This document shows positions 25,237 through 33,770 of a DNA stretch of 64,000 nucleotides, piece by piece. Every line of letters starts with the position of its first letter. Position 1 is the first letter of the stretch. Under the pieces are notes generated by a model. That model ran no database searches. It saw only the letters and a list, made by a program, of their open reading frames with translations, and was not told where the DNA came from. The translations under genes were made by a program, and so were the position numbers. The stretch comes from Vondammii sp040505895 (GTDB lineage: Bacteria; Pseudomonadota; Gammaproteobacteria; Chromatiales; Chromatiaceae), in assembly GCA_040505895.1 (NCBI GenBank), contig JBEVXU010000006.1, positions 82,798 to 146,797 of the forward strand, read 5' to 3'.

Positions 25237-26754
25237 ATGGGCAACGATAATTTTACTGAGGGGGTACGCCTTGTCCTTCCTCGAAGGCACCAGCATCTCA
25301 CAGCATCATTGATGCTTTTTGCTGCGATGTTTTTTCTGCCTGTGTTGGCGTTTGCATCCGGTAGTGGTGAGGCCCACGATTTTACCGGAAGTGCGATTGG
25401 TTTCATCTGCGTGACCATCTTTGTTTTTGCCTACGCATTGGTTATCGCTGAAGAGAACATCCACCTGAGAAAATCAAAACCGGTCATGGTCGCTGCTGGC
25501 GCTATCTGGGCCTTGGTGGCGATTGCTTATATCCAGATCGGTGATAACCACACTGCTGAGATGGCGGTGCGCCACAATCTGCTTGAGTTTGGCGAACTGT
25601 TCCTCTTCCTGTTGGCGGCGATGACCTATATCAACACCATGGAGGAGCGTGGGGTATTCGACGTGCTTCGTGTCTGGCTGGTTAGCCGGGGCTTCTCGCT
25701 AAGAACAATATTCTGGCTTACGGGTCTGCTGGCTTTCTTCATCTCACCCGTGGCCGACAATCTGACCACTGCACTGTTGATGGCAACGGTCGCCATGGCG
25801 GTGGGCGGTGATAATACCCGTTTTGTGATGGTGGCATGTATCAATATCGTGGTTGCCGCCAATGCAGGTGGTGCCTTCTCGCCGTTTGGCGATATCACCA
25901 CCCTGATGGTCTGGCAGAAGGGTATAGTTCCGTTTGAAACCTTCTTCCTGCTGTTTATTCCTTCGGTGGTTAACTGGCTTATACCGGCGGTAATCATGTC
26001 TTTCGCCGTTCCTAAAGAGCAGCCAAAGGCGATTGAAGAGGAGGCGGTGCTGGAACATGGCGCCTTTATTGTGGTAGGTCTCTTTGTCCTTACCATCACC
26101 ATGGCGGTTTCCGCCCATAACTTCCTGCACTTGCCTCCGGTACTGGGGATGATGACCGGGCTTGGTTTGCTGAAGTTGTTTGGTTACTACCTCAAGCGTC
26201 GTGATAAAAAAATCGGCTTAATGATGGAGGATCCCGATCAGGTGTCTGATCCAGGCTTTGGTGGAGACCAGTTGGATCTGGAAACAACGGCAGACTCGTC
26301 CGCAAGGAAAGAGCACTTCAATATCTTCAAATCTCTGGAGAGAGCGGAGTGGGACACCTTGATGTTCTTCTACGGCATCATTCTCTGTGTAGGTGGTCTC
26401 GGCACCCTCGGGTACCTCGCTTTGGTCTCCCAGCTGATGTATGGCGACCTGGGTGCGACCAACGCCAATATTCTGGTTGGCATACTCTCAGCGGTCATCG
26501 ATAACATTCCGGTGATGTTTGCCGTTTTGGCGATGATGCCTGAGATGTCCCAGGGACAGTGGTTGCTGGTGACGCTGACGGCCGGTGTCGGTGGCTCACT
26601 GCTGTCGATTGGCTCTGCCGCCGGTGTGGCGGTGATGGGGCAGGCGAGAGGGATTTACACCTTCTTTGGCCACCTGCGCTGGACTTGGGCTATTGCCCTG
26701 GGCTACGCCGCCAGCATCTGGGTGCATATGTTGGTCAACGAAAGTATGTTCTAG
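25237..26754 (+). CDS. nhaD: Na+/H+ antiporter NhaD
   Basis: The product has 505 residues. After a first hydrophobic segment and a short loop (SGSGEAHDFTG), about 11 membrane helices follow. Ion-transporter family marks include NLLEFGELFLFLLAAMTYI, FFISPVADNLTTALLMATV, NAGGAFSPFGDITTLMVW and VIDNIPVMFAVLAMM. NhaD exchanges Na+ or Li+ for H+ at alkaline pH and is common in marine and haloalkaliphilic bacteria. AAGGA precedes the ATG. A perfect hairpin terminator follows. A 3' fragment of a second, related gene lies 0.5 kb downstream. Confidence 0.92.
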   Translation: MGNDNFTEGVRLVLPRRHQHLTASLMLFAAMFFLPVLAFASGSGEAHDFTGSAIGFICVTIFVFAYALVIAEENIHLRKSKPVMVAAGAIWALVAIAYIQIGDNHTAEMAVRHNLLEFGELFLFLLAAMTYINTMEERGVFDVLRVWLVSRGFSLRTIFWLTGLLAFFISPVADNLTTALLMATVAMAVGGDNTRFVMVACINIVVAANAGGAFSPFGDITTLMVWQKGIVPFETFFLLFIPSVVNWLIPAVIMSFAVPKEQPKAIEEEAVLEHGAFIVVGLFVLTITMAVSAHNFLHLPPVLGMMTGLGLLKLFGYYLKRRDKKIGLMMEDPDQVSDPGFGGDQLDLETTADSSARKEHFNIFKSLERAEWDTLMFFYGIILCVGGLGTLGYLALVSQLMYGDLGATNANILVGILSAVIDNIPVMFAVLAMMPEMSQGQWLLVTLTAGVGGSLLSIGSAAGVAVMGQARGIYTFFGHLRWTWAIALGYAASIWVHMLVNESMF

Positions 26755-26777
26755 ATTCTGCCTGTTGATCATGGAAC

Positions 26778-26806
26778 AGAGAAGCCACCCATTGGGTGGC
26801 TTCTCT
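26778..26806 (+). terminator. Hairpin terminator of nhaD
   Basis: A perfect 13-bp stem AGAGAAGCCACCC closes a 3-base loop ATT, 24 bp after the stop. The following bases (GGTTTAGG) are only weakly T-rich. Confidence 0.7.
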
Positions 26807-26878
26807 GGTTTAGGGGGTTCTGAATCAGCAGGGTCGTAAGAGATGCAACCTTGTTTTACTGAGTGCAGGAATTACCAC

Positions 26879-26956
26879 AATAAACCTGCTAAAAAGCAGG
26901 TTTATTTGTATGGCACGCCCGACCTCAAGCCTTTGATTCCTGTCTTCGGAGGGCGG
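26879..26956 (-). pseudogene. Decayed tRNA-Arg copy with its terminator hairpin
   Basis: TGGCACGCCCGAC at 26911-26923 matches the 3' end of the intact tRNA-Arg at 32844 with one change. CTTCGGAGGGCGG at 26944-26956 matches its anticodon arm exactly. The stretch between is scrambled and 4 bases shorter. A perfect 12-bp hairpin at 26879-26906 (AATAAACCTGCT) stands where the intact tRNA has its terminator. I read it as a degenerate duplicate of the tRNA end, marking one edge of an accessory island. Confidence 0.7.
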
Positions 26957-27278
26957 CATCAAAAATCGACTTGAAACATAACTAACTCGAGTTTCGGAGT
27001 TCGTTAGCCCCTCTCCACAGAATTCTGAAGTGGTAACGATTCGTCATCAAGCACCACGAATGTACCGACCAATTAAACAAGTCACAGGTCTCCTAAAGGG
27101 AATCCATAAACAGTTCCCGATCGACATCCTCAAGATAAATATCCTGACGTCCATCGCCTCTTGATGTGGCGTGATACAGAGCTTCTGCAAATTCGATTCT
27201 AAGAGGTCTTGCTATGATGGTAGGAATCTATATCAGCATGATGCAAAGGTAAAGACCTGACCCTTGTGCTGCTCGGTG
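26957..27278. other. Intergenic, left part of accessory island
   Basis: About 320 bp with no gene. A short imperfect hairpin is seen near 26985-27007 (CTAACTCGAGTTTCGGAGTT...). The rest shows no recognisable signal. Confidence 0.4.
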
Positions 27279-27596
27279 ATGTACGTGGACTGGGGTGCCA
27301 CGCAAGCCAATGTGGCGGTGGGCGTGCTTTCCGCCATCGTGGACAACATCCCGGTCATGTTCGCGGTGCTCACTATGATGCCGGGCATGTCCCTGGGTCA
27401 GTGGCTGCTGGTCACACTTACCGCCGACGTGGGTGGCTCTATGCTGTCCATCGGCTCCGCCGCGGGCGTCGCCCTGATGGGCCAGGCCCGCGGCAAATAC
27501 ACCTTTTTCGGCCACCTAAAATGGGCCCCGGTCATCGCCCTGAGTTATGCGGCGAGCATCGGGGTGCACATGTGGATTAACAAGGGGCTGTTTTAA
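27279..27596 (+). pseudogene. nhaD 3' fragment (second, diverged copy)
   Basis: About 105 residues from MYVDWGATQANVAVG to the stop align with the C terminus of the intact NhaD upstream (MYGDLGATNANILVG...), sharing DNIPVMFAVL, MMP.MS.GQWLLVTLTA, GSAAGVA.MGQARG and YTFFGHL. The homology begins abruptly at about 27279 and nothing upstream encodes the missing 400 residues. Codon choice is richer in GC than in the intact copy, so it is not a recent local duplication; it probably came with the island or is what remains of an older gene. Confidence 0.85.
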
Positions 27597-27787
27597 ACCG
27601 TTATTAAGACATTCGGAGTTAAAATTACCTTTGTCCCTCTCCCCCTGATCAGGGTGAGGGGGGCTTTTTGCCTATTTTTGCTCATCCTCTCGAAAAGGTA
27701 TAAATTGGCTAACACTACTACATCCACCCATCCTCCAGTCCTTACTTACTGAACTAGGCTAGAAACAGAAATGGCTTTATTTTTCTT

Positions 27788-29035
27788 ATGAACGACATAC
27801 TGATACTTATCTCTTTGTTATTTCTTTCAGGTGCTTTTTCTGGTTCAGAAACCGCTTTAACAGCTATTACTTTGGCGCGTGCGGAAGCTTTGCAGAAGGA
27901 TGGGCAAGGTGGTGCCAAGGCATTGCTTCGTTTGAAACAAAAATCTACAAGCATGTTAATTACCCTATTAATCGGCAATAATCTGGTCAATATTGGCGCA
28001 TCTGCTTTCGCTACAGTGGTGGCCATGGAACATCTTGGAGATTTAGGTCCGGGGGTAGCGGTTGGGGTATTGACCTTTCTGATTCTTGTGTTTGGAGAAA
28101 TCACCCCCAAAAGCTTGGCTATTCGTCATTCTGTGAAGGCATCTCTGGCAGTAGCTCCCACAGTGTTGTTTTTAATGCGGATACTGTTTCCCCTGGTATG
28201 GATGTTTGAACATTTGATGAATTTTGTTTACAAAATGACTGATATTAAAGAAAGCCCCACCGTAACCGAAACGGAATTAGTGGGTTTGTTAATGCGCGGC
28301 ACTCAGGAAGGCACAATTGAAAAGGATGAAGCAAAGATTATTGAACGAGTGTTTGCTTTTAATGATTTGACAGTGGCGGATGTAATGACCAGTCGTCACA
28401 AGATATTTGCCCTGAATGAAGAAACGACCATTAAGGAAGCTTTGCCTAAAATTGTGGAAGTTGGCTTTTCACGCGTGCCTATTTATCGTGGGTCTATCGA
28501 GAATATTTCTCATATTGTTCATTGGCATAATATCGCCACCGCTATTACCAGTAACCAAATAGACAAACCTTTAAAGGAGGTTGGTATTGATCCGATTTTT
28601 GCGCCACTCAACCAACCTATCGATCACCTGTTTGCCGATCTTCAACGCCAGAAGCGCCATCTTGCTATTGTAGTGGATGAGCATGGTGCTCTGAGAGGTC
28701 TGGCTACGATGGAAAACCTGTTGGAGGAACTGGTGGGTGAAATATATGACGAGTCAGATAAGGAGCGCTCTCCAGGAATCAAAACAATGGACGATAATAC
28801 CATTGAGGTGGATGGGGGCGTGGAATTAGGCTTGATTAAAGAGTTTTTTAAAACAGATTTACGGGGCAAAAATTCAGATAGCATTAGTCGTTGGATTGTA
28901 AATGATATTGAAAGAATCCCCGATACCAATGAACGTTTTGAAATTGATGGTTTAACGGTTGAAATAAAACAGGCCTCAGGTCGTTGCATCCATAAAGTAA
29001 AAATTCTAACACTTCAACAAGGAGTTAACGAATGA
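27788..29035 (+). CDS. CNNM/CorC-type transporter (HlyC/CorC family)
   Basis: The product has 415 residues. Residues 1-about 190 form the DUF21 membrane domain (LLFLSGAFSGSETALTAI, LLIGNNLVNIGASAFATV, LVFGEITPKSLAIRHS). Two CBS domains follow (DVMTSRHKIFAL and VDEHGALRGLATMENLLEEL), then a C-terminal CorC_HlyC domain. These proteins are linked to Mg2+/Co2+ efflux. Base composition is clearly more AT-rich than the flanking genes (many AAA, ATT, TTT codons), a sign of transfer. It lies inside the tRNA-Arg island with no operon partner close by. Confidence 0.88.
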   Translation: MNDILILISLLFLSGAFSGSETALTAITLARAEALQKDGQGGAKALLRLKQKSTSMLITLLIGNNLVNIGASAFATVVAMEHLGDLGPGVAVGVLTFLILVFGEITPKSLAIRHSVKASLAVAPTVLFLMRILFPLVWMFEHLMNFVYKMTDIKESPTVTETELVGLLMRGTQEGTIEKDEAKIIERVFAFNDLTVADVMTSRHKIFALNEETTIKEALPKIVEVGFSRVPIYRGSIENISHIVHWHNIATAITSNQIDKPLKEVGIDPIFAPLNQPIDHLFADLQRQKRHLAIVVDEHGALRGLATMENLLEELVGEIYDESDKERSPGIKTMDDNTIEVDGGVELGLIKEFFKTDLRGKNSDSISRWIVNDIERIPDTNERFEIDGLTVEIKQASGRCIHKVKILTLQQGVNE

Positions 29036-29171
29036 GGGGAACTCTGATTGGCTCTTTCAATGGCTTGTCTTAAAAGAGTAACCAATCTCGTGGGGTCAAA
29101 ATACTCATGCGACTTCAAACTCTGACCAAGAATGAAAGGCATATTCGGCCTTGTAGACGCTGGGCTGGACT

Positions 29172-31856
29172 GTGACCGAAACCAACTACATCGTCGATAT
29201 TCTCATTCTGCTGACAGCGGCCGTCATTGCGGTGCCACTGTTTCAGCGCATTGGACTCGGCGCGGTGCTGGGTTTCCTGGTAGCCGGTGCCGTGGTGGGG
29301 CCCTGGGGGCTGGGTTTCATCGCCGCCGTGGACGAGATACGACACCTCGCGGAGTTTGGCGTCGTCTTCCTGCTGTTTATCATCGGCATCGAGTTGAAGC
29401 CGTCCCGCCTGTGGGTCATGAGGCGCAGCGTGTTTGGTCTCGGCACCGCTCAGGTGCTCGCCACCGGTACGGTTATCACCCTCGTGGCCCTGGCGCTGGG
29501 GATGCCGACGCGTCCCGCCCTGGTTGTGGGTTTCGGACTGGCCCTCTCATCGACCGCCTTCGGCCTGCAGATACTCGCCGAAAAGGGTGAACTCGGCACG
29601 GCCTACGGCCGTTCCGCCTTTGCCATCCTACTCCTCCAGGATCTGGCCATCGTACCCCTGATTGCGCTGCTGCCGCTGCTCGCGACGCAGGAGCTGACCA
29701 TCACCCAGGACGTGGAGCTGGCCGCACTGGAATCGGTGCTGATAATTGTCGGGGTCTTCGTCCTAGGTCGCATCCTCCTGCGACCCGTACTCCAACTCGT
29801 TGCCGGAAGCCGACGAAACCCCGAGATATTTACCGCCACCGGAATTCTGTTGGTGCTTGGTGCCGCATGGCTCACGGAGTGGGCCGGCCTGTCCATGGCC
29901 CTCGGAGCCTTCCTTGGCGGCCTGCTCTTGGCGGATTCCCGCTACCGTCATCAAATCATGGCCGATATCCAGCCCTTCCGTGGTTTGCTGCTCGGGCTGT
30001 TCTTCATAAGCGTGGGCATGTCCATCAATTTTGGTCTCCTCGGTCAACAGGGACTCCTGGTGGCTGGGCTGGTTGGTGGCCTGTTGCTGCCTAAGGCGAC
30101 GTTCCTGTGGGTGTTGTGCCGGATTACGGGACGCTCTCATTCCGAATCCGTGCATGTGGCCCTGCTGCTCGCCCAGGCAGGAGAGTTTGGCTTTATCCTG
30201 TTCGGGCTGGCCAACATGCTCGGTGTGATGGACGGGGAACTCTACCAACTGTTGCTGCTCACCATCGCCCTGAGCATGGTGGCTACGCCCCTGTTGGTGA
30301 AGTTGAGCCCATTGCTTGGGCGGACTCTTGCGAGTACTCCTCCGGCTGCCACTCCCCCGAGCAAGCCTATCCCTGCTTCGCGCGACCATGTCATCGTCGC
30401 CGGCTTCGGTCGGTTCGGGAATTATCTGGCCCGCAATCTGGCCAAGGCAGGCGTTCCCTATCTGGTGCTGGAGGTCAATCCGGAACGGGTAGCCAGAGCC
30501 CGGACCCTGAATTACCCGGTATTCTACGGGGATGCCAGTCGCATCGAGGTACTGCGCTCTGCAGGTGCGGCCAACGCCTCGATGGTGGTCTTTGCCATGG
30601 ACCATATGGAGAGCGTCGGACAGGCGGTGGTCACGGCACGCGAGGCATTTCCCGACCTGCCTGTGTATGCCCGTGCCTGGGATATCAAAATGGCCCAGAG
30701 GCTGCTCTCCCTGGGCGTCGCTTACGCGATTCCCGAGACCATGGCGACCGGCTTACAGCTCGCCCGGGACGTGTTGCGTGCATCAGGTGTCTCCGCGGAG
30801 GTTACGGCGCGGCTCATCGACGAGGGCCACGGTGGGGAACGCCAAAAAATCACAAAGCCCCCAACGCCCGAAAAGCAGACGGGCTACAACGACATCCTGC
30901 TGGTCCTGACGCCGGGCGTCGACGAAACGGCCATCTTGGGCTATGCAGCTGTCCTGGCTGAAGATAACCGGGCAGCCCTGACGGTGGTAGAAGTGCTTAC
31001 CGAGACCTCAAGCGAGGTCGATCAGGGTGTGTCTTCTCCGGATGAACTGGAAGAGCAGATGACGGAGAACCAGTGCAGGCGGCTCGAGGTACTGGTCGCC
31101 CAGTTGCACGCGGGCCTCGACGTTCAGACCAAAGTGCTCGTCGGCAGGCCCCATGAGGAAATTGCCCGGGAAGTCGTCTCCAATGGCAGGGACCTAGTGC
31201 TGAAGGCAGCGGAAGGTGGGCACGGGCTGAGAGAACGCCTTTTCGGTGACAACGACTCGCGTTTGTTGAAAACCTGCCCCTGCCCGGTTCTTCTTGTCCG
31301 GTCGATACTACCAAAACCCTACCGTCATCGTTGCATCTGTGCTGGCGTTTACCAGGACGAAAACCCAGGTGGTCATCGGGACGACAGGTACGCCATAAAC
31401 CACAAGATCCTGGAGCACGCGACTTGGCTGGCAGCCGCCCAGTTTGCCGAGTTGCACATTGTTCACGCCTGGGAAGCCTACGGCGAGCAGCACGTGCGAA
31501 GCGGACGTTCACATTTACAGTTTGACGCAGACGACTACGTTGAAAGAGAGCAAAAAAGAAACAAGAAAGCGCTGAATACGTGTCTTTCCGAATTGCGTGA
31601 GTCGGTGGCGAGCGATGTGCTGCCCGCGTTCAACCCGGTGTGTCACCTAGTAAAGGGGAGCCATCGGGATGAAATTGTCCGGCTCGCTGCCAGCATGGAA
31701 GCGGACATGGTCGTCGTAGGCGACCTGGTACACTCAGGAATCACCGGTTTGATCGTTGATAGCACCGCTACGGCCATCATCAAACATCTGGACTGCGCCG
31801 TGCTCGTCGTAAAGCCACCGGAGTTCGTCACCCCCGTCGTCGTAGAAGAACTGTAG
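29172..31856 (+). CDS. KefB-type K+/H+ antiporter fused to RCK and tandem universal-stress domains
   Basis: The product has 894 residues. Residues 1-about 385 are a CPA2 antiporter with some 12 helices (VPLFQRIGLGAVLGFLVAGA, GFGLALSSTAFGLQILAEKG). An RCK_N/TrkA-N domain follows at about 397-515 (HVIVAGFGRFGNYLARNLAK). From about 575 to the end are two UspA-like domains: NDILLVLTPGVDE to CPVLLVRS, and a second ending ADMVVVGDL...DCAVLVVKPP. The antiporter and RCK parts are normal for KefB/KefC; the C-terminal UspE-like pair is unusual. The GTG start lacks a strong ribosome site. GC content is higher than in the preceding CorC gene, so the island is a mosaic. Confidence 0.85.
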   Translation: MTETNYIVDILILLTAAVIAVPLFQRIGLGAVLGFLVAGAVVGPWGLGFIAAVDEIRHLAEFGVVFLLFIIGIELKPSRLWVMRRSVFGLGTAQVLATGTVITLVALALGMPTRPALVVGFGLALSSTAFGLQILAEKGELGTAYGRSAFAILLLQDLAIVPLIALLPLLATQELTITQDVELAALESVLIIVGVFVLGRILLRPVLQLVAGSRRNPEIFTATGILLVLGAAWLTEWAGLSMALGAFLGGLLLADSRYRHQIMADIQPFRGLLLGLFFISVGMSINFGLLGQQGLLVAGLVGGLLLPKATFLWVLCRITGRSHSESVHVALLLAQAGEFGFILFGLANMLGVMDGELYQLLLLTIALSMVATPLLVKLSPLLGRTLASTPPAATPPSKPIPASRDHVIVAGFGRFGNYLARNLAKAGVPYLVLEVNPERVARARTLNYPVFYGDASRIEVLRSAGAANASMVVFAMDHMESVGQAVVTAREAFPDLPVYARAWDIKMAQRLLSLGVAYAIPETMATGLQLARDVLRASGVSAEVTARLIDEGHGGERQKITKPPTPEKQTGYNDILLVLTPGVDETAILGYAAVLAEDNRAALTVVEVLTETSSEVDQGVSSPDELEEQMTENQCRRLEVLVAQLHAGLDVQTKVLVGRPHEEIAREVVSNGRDLVLKAAEGGHGLRERLFGDNDSRLLKTCPCPVLLVRSILPKPYRHRCICAGVYQDENPGGHRDDRYAINHKILEHATWLAAAQFAELHIVHAWEAYGEQHVRSGRSHLQFDADDYVEREQKRNKKALNTCLSELRESVASDVLPAFNPVCHLVKGSHRDEIVRLAASMEADMVVVGDLVHSGITGLIVDSTATAIIKHLDCAVLVVKPPEFVTPVVVEEL

Positions 31857-31895
31857 CCATCACTACTCGGAGACTGCTACTCGGCGTAGACCGGT

Positions 31896-32417
31896 ATGTT
31901 CTGGGAGGGGCGTTTCAAGAGCCAGGCCCTGCTGGATGAGGCGGCGGTACTCACCTGTATGGCCTATGTGTATCTCAATCCGGTACGGGCAAAAATCGCG
32001 GATACTCCGGAAACGAGTGACTACACATCAATCCGGCAGCGTAACCGGGAGATAGTGGACAAAACCCCTTCAAGAGAGAATGCCCCCACCCTGATGCCCC
32101 TGCTGAGCCAGGGGGTGGACCACCACCCCAACGCCAACGCCATCGCCTTCACCACCCTGAACTATCTGGAGCTGGTCGATTGGGCGGGCCGGATCATCCG
32201 CGAGTATAAGCGTGGTGCCATCCCGCCAGATACCCCTCCCATCCTGGAGCGGATGGGGCTGGAGGCCGACGCTTTTGTAAAGCGGATGCGTGGCCACAAG
32301 GGAAGACCCCACCCCCTGATGCTGGGACCCATCGAGAAGATCAGAGAGGCCGCCCGGCAGCTCGGCCAGCGTTTTATCAAGGGGATGAGTGAGTCACAAA
32401 TGCTCTACATCTCATAA
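31896..32417 (+). pseudogene. REP-associated tyrosine transposase, 3' fragment
   Basis: 173 codons from MFWEGRFKSQALLDEAAVL through MAYVYLNPVRAKIADTPE match the C-terminal half of Y1 (IS200-like) transposases of the REP-associated type. The N-terminal half with the HUH metal motif is missing and the catalytic tyrosine half-site is not intact, so it cannot be active. The remaining reading frame is open to its stop (ESQMLYIS). Such transposases are tied to the spread of REP palindromes, several of which occur in this window. Confidence 0.8.
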
Positions 32418-32541
32418 GCCACTCTCCTTCCCAATCTCATTCAGCAGAAACCGTCCACCTTTCCCTTGCTATCCCTCTGGCAAGTACCAGTTTGTCTCTG
32501 ATTCAGAAAAATCCACATCGTTCATGTTATTCATCACATGA

Positions 32542-32589
32542 TTTTGCCTTTTGCCTTTTGCCTTTTGCCTTTTGCCTTTTGCCTTTTGC
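32542..32589. repeat. Tandem 7-mer repeat, (TTTTGCC) about 7 copies
   Basis: Uninterrupted copies of TTTTGCC run for 48 bp in a non-coding stretch. Copy number of such short tandem repeats can change by slippage. Confidence 0.9.
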
Positions 32590-32682
32590 ACCGAATTATG
32601 GCGCAGATTCCCCACTGTTCAAATATCGAATGGCATGTGTGATTTTTTGGGTGATTTCCAAGTGGTGGGTGCTTGTTTTTGT

Positions 32683-32698
32683 CGCGCCCGACAGGATT
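32683..32698 (-). repeat. Partial copy of tRNA-Arg 3' end
   Basis: CGCGCCCGACAGGATT is identical to 32847-32862 in the intact tRNA gene 164 bp to the right. It is a likely integration scar (att-like direct repeat). Confidence 0.6.
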
Positions 32699-32815
32699 GA
32701 TTCAGCACTTCCCTGTGCCTCACCCCTGCGGGGCAGCTTGCAGCTGTCAAAATGACATCCTGTCATTTTTATCGAACCTGACAGGTTCTCACCCGGTCGA
32801 GCTTGCCACACAAAA

Positions 32816-32836
32816 AAACCCGCCAGTGGCGGGTTT
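32816..32836 (-). terminator. Terminator of tRNA-Arg
   Basis: A 9-bp stem (AAACCCGCC / GGCGGGTTT) with a 3-base loop is followed, on the minus strand, by a run of seven T. It lies 7 bp after the tRNA 3' end. Confidence 0.85.
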
Positions 32837-32843
32837 AGTTGTA

Positions 32844-32920
32844 TGGCGCGCCCGACAGGATTCGAACCTGTGACCCCCGCCTTCGGAGGGCGGTACTCTA
32901 TCCAGCTGAGCTACGGGCGC
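32844..32920 (-). tRNA. tRNA-Arg, anticodon CCG
   Basis: The 77-base gene folds as a full cloverleaf on the minus strand: acceptor GCGCCCG with CGGGCGC, D arm GCTC/GAGT, anticodon stem CCGCC/GGCGG with loop CTCCGAA (anticodon CCG), T arm ACAGG-TTCGAAT-CCTGT, and an encoded GCCA end. It reads arginine CGG codons. Its 3' end is partly duplicated at 32683 and 26911, which marks it as a past integration target. Confidence 0.96.
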
Positions 32921-33146
32921 TTGAACTTTTCTCCACAATGGACGGTTGTGGAAGGCGCCATAGAATAGCGACAGTTCAGTTGATAGTCTATGACTGTTTC
33001 ATGATTTTTCTATAGAAATCTCGTGTTGCTGTAGAAAAAGTACCCTGTGGTGTATTACCATACGCTGATAAACTATTTCGTTCTGTGGTGGCTGGCGGCT
33101 ATTTTGTCTCTGCACAGATGGTCTTTAGCAATGAGGGGTTGTAACA

Positions 33147-33671
33147 GTGGAAAATAAAGGTGCTGTAAGTTTTGGCTCGACTGTTGTGGGTGTTGGTTTG
33201 ATCCTGGTGGTCAACTTTCTGATCTATTCTCTGACTGCCGCACAGTTCCAGAAAGGAGGTGCGGCTGTTGCCGGCGGCGCCGCCAACGCTTCTGTGAATG
33301 AACGTATCAAGCCAGTGGGCGAGGTTGTGATCACCGGCTCCGGGGCGGCCAAGGTTGCCGCTGCTGCTCCGGCCCCTGCTGCGGCTCCAGCATCTTCTCC
33401 TGTGGCGGCACCTGCGGGTGGTGGTGATCCTCAGGCCGTGGCCCAGGCCAAGGGTTGCATGGCGTGCCATCAGGTTGCAGTCAAGGTACTTGGTCCCGCC
33501 TATAAAGATGTAGCGGCTAAGTACAAGGGTGATGCTGCTGCATTCGAGATGCTGGTGGCGAAGGTTAAGAACGGTGGCAGCGGTACCTGGGGCCAGATTC
33601 CCATGCCTCCTAACGGTCATGTTCCAGAGGCGGACATCCGCAACGTGGTGGAGTGGGTGCTCTCCCTCTAA
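33147..33671 (+). CDS. Membrane-anchored class I cytochrome c
   Basis: The product has 174 residues. One N-terminal membrane helix (STVVGVGLILVVNFLIYSL) acts as an uncleaved anchor. A long Ala/Pro/Gly linker of about 60 residues (AAAAPAPAAAPASSPVAAPA) follows. The C-terminal heme domain has CMACH and, after LGPAYKDVAAKYKGD, the distal-Met loop GQIPMPPN. The heme domain resembles cytochrome c551/c552 electron carriers. The linker would let the heme domain reach across the periplasm, so a role as a tethered electron shuttle is likely. The GTG start is supported by GAGGGG about 8 bases upstream. A strong terminator follows. Confidence 0.87.
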   Translation: MENKGAVSFGSTVVGVGLILVVNFLIYSLTAAQFQKGGAAVAGGAANASVNERIKPVGEVVITGSGAAKVAAAAPAPAAAPASSPVAAPAGGGDPQAVAQAKGCMACHQVAVKVLGPAYKDVAAKYKGDAAAFEMLVAKVKNGGSGTWGQIPMPPNGHVPEADIRNVVEWVLSL

Positions 33672-33694
33672 GTTCGCTTTAGTAGCTTTAATCC

Positions 33695-33723
33695 AAAAAG
33701 ACCGCCAATCGGCGGTTTTTTTG
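33695..33723. terminator. Bidirectional terminator, cytochrome c / rep
   Basis: AAAAAG, then stem ACCGCC, loop AATC, GGCGGT, then a run of T. It can stop transcription from both sides, serving the cytochrome gene and the convergent rep gene. Confidence 0.85.
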
Positions 33724-33770
33724 CGTGTGAACTACACAATAGTCCGTCACTTTCTGCCAACTGCCAAATC

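Larger units (their letters stand above)
32418..32843. other. Intergenic between transposase remnant and tRNA-Arg
   Basis: No gene. It holds a 7-bp tandem repeat, a partial tRNA end and the tRNA terminator, each listed separately, plus a small hairpin AAATGACA/TGTCATTT near 32751-32769. Confidence 0.5.

Noticed and set aside
32542..32920. CRISPR-like array near the 7-mer repeat
   Set aside because: The units are 7 bp with no spacers. No array of 25-40 bp repeats with unique spacers was found anywhere in the window, and no cas gene.
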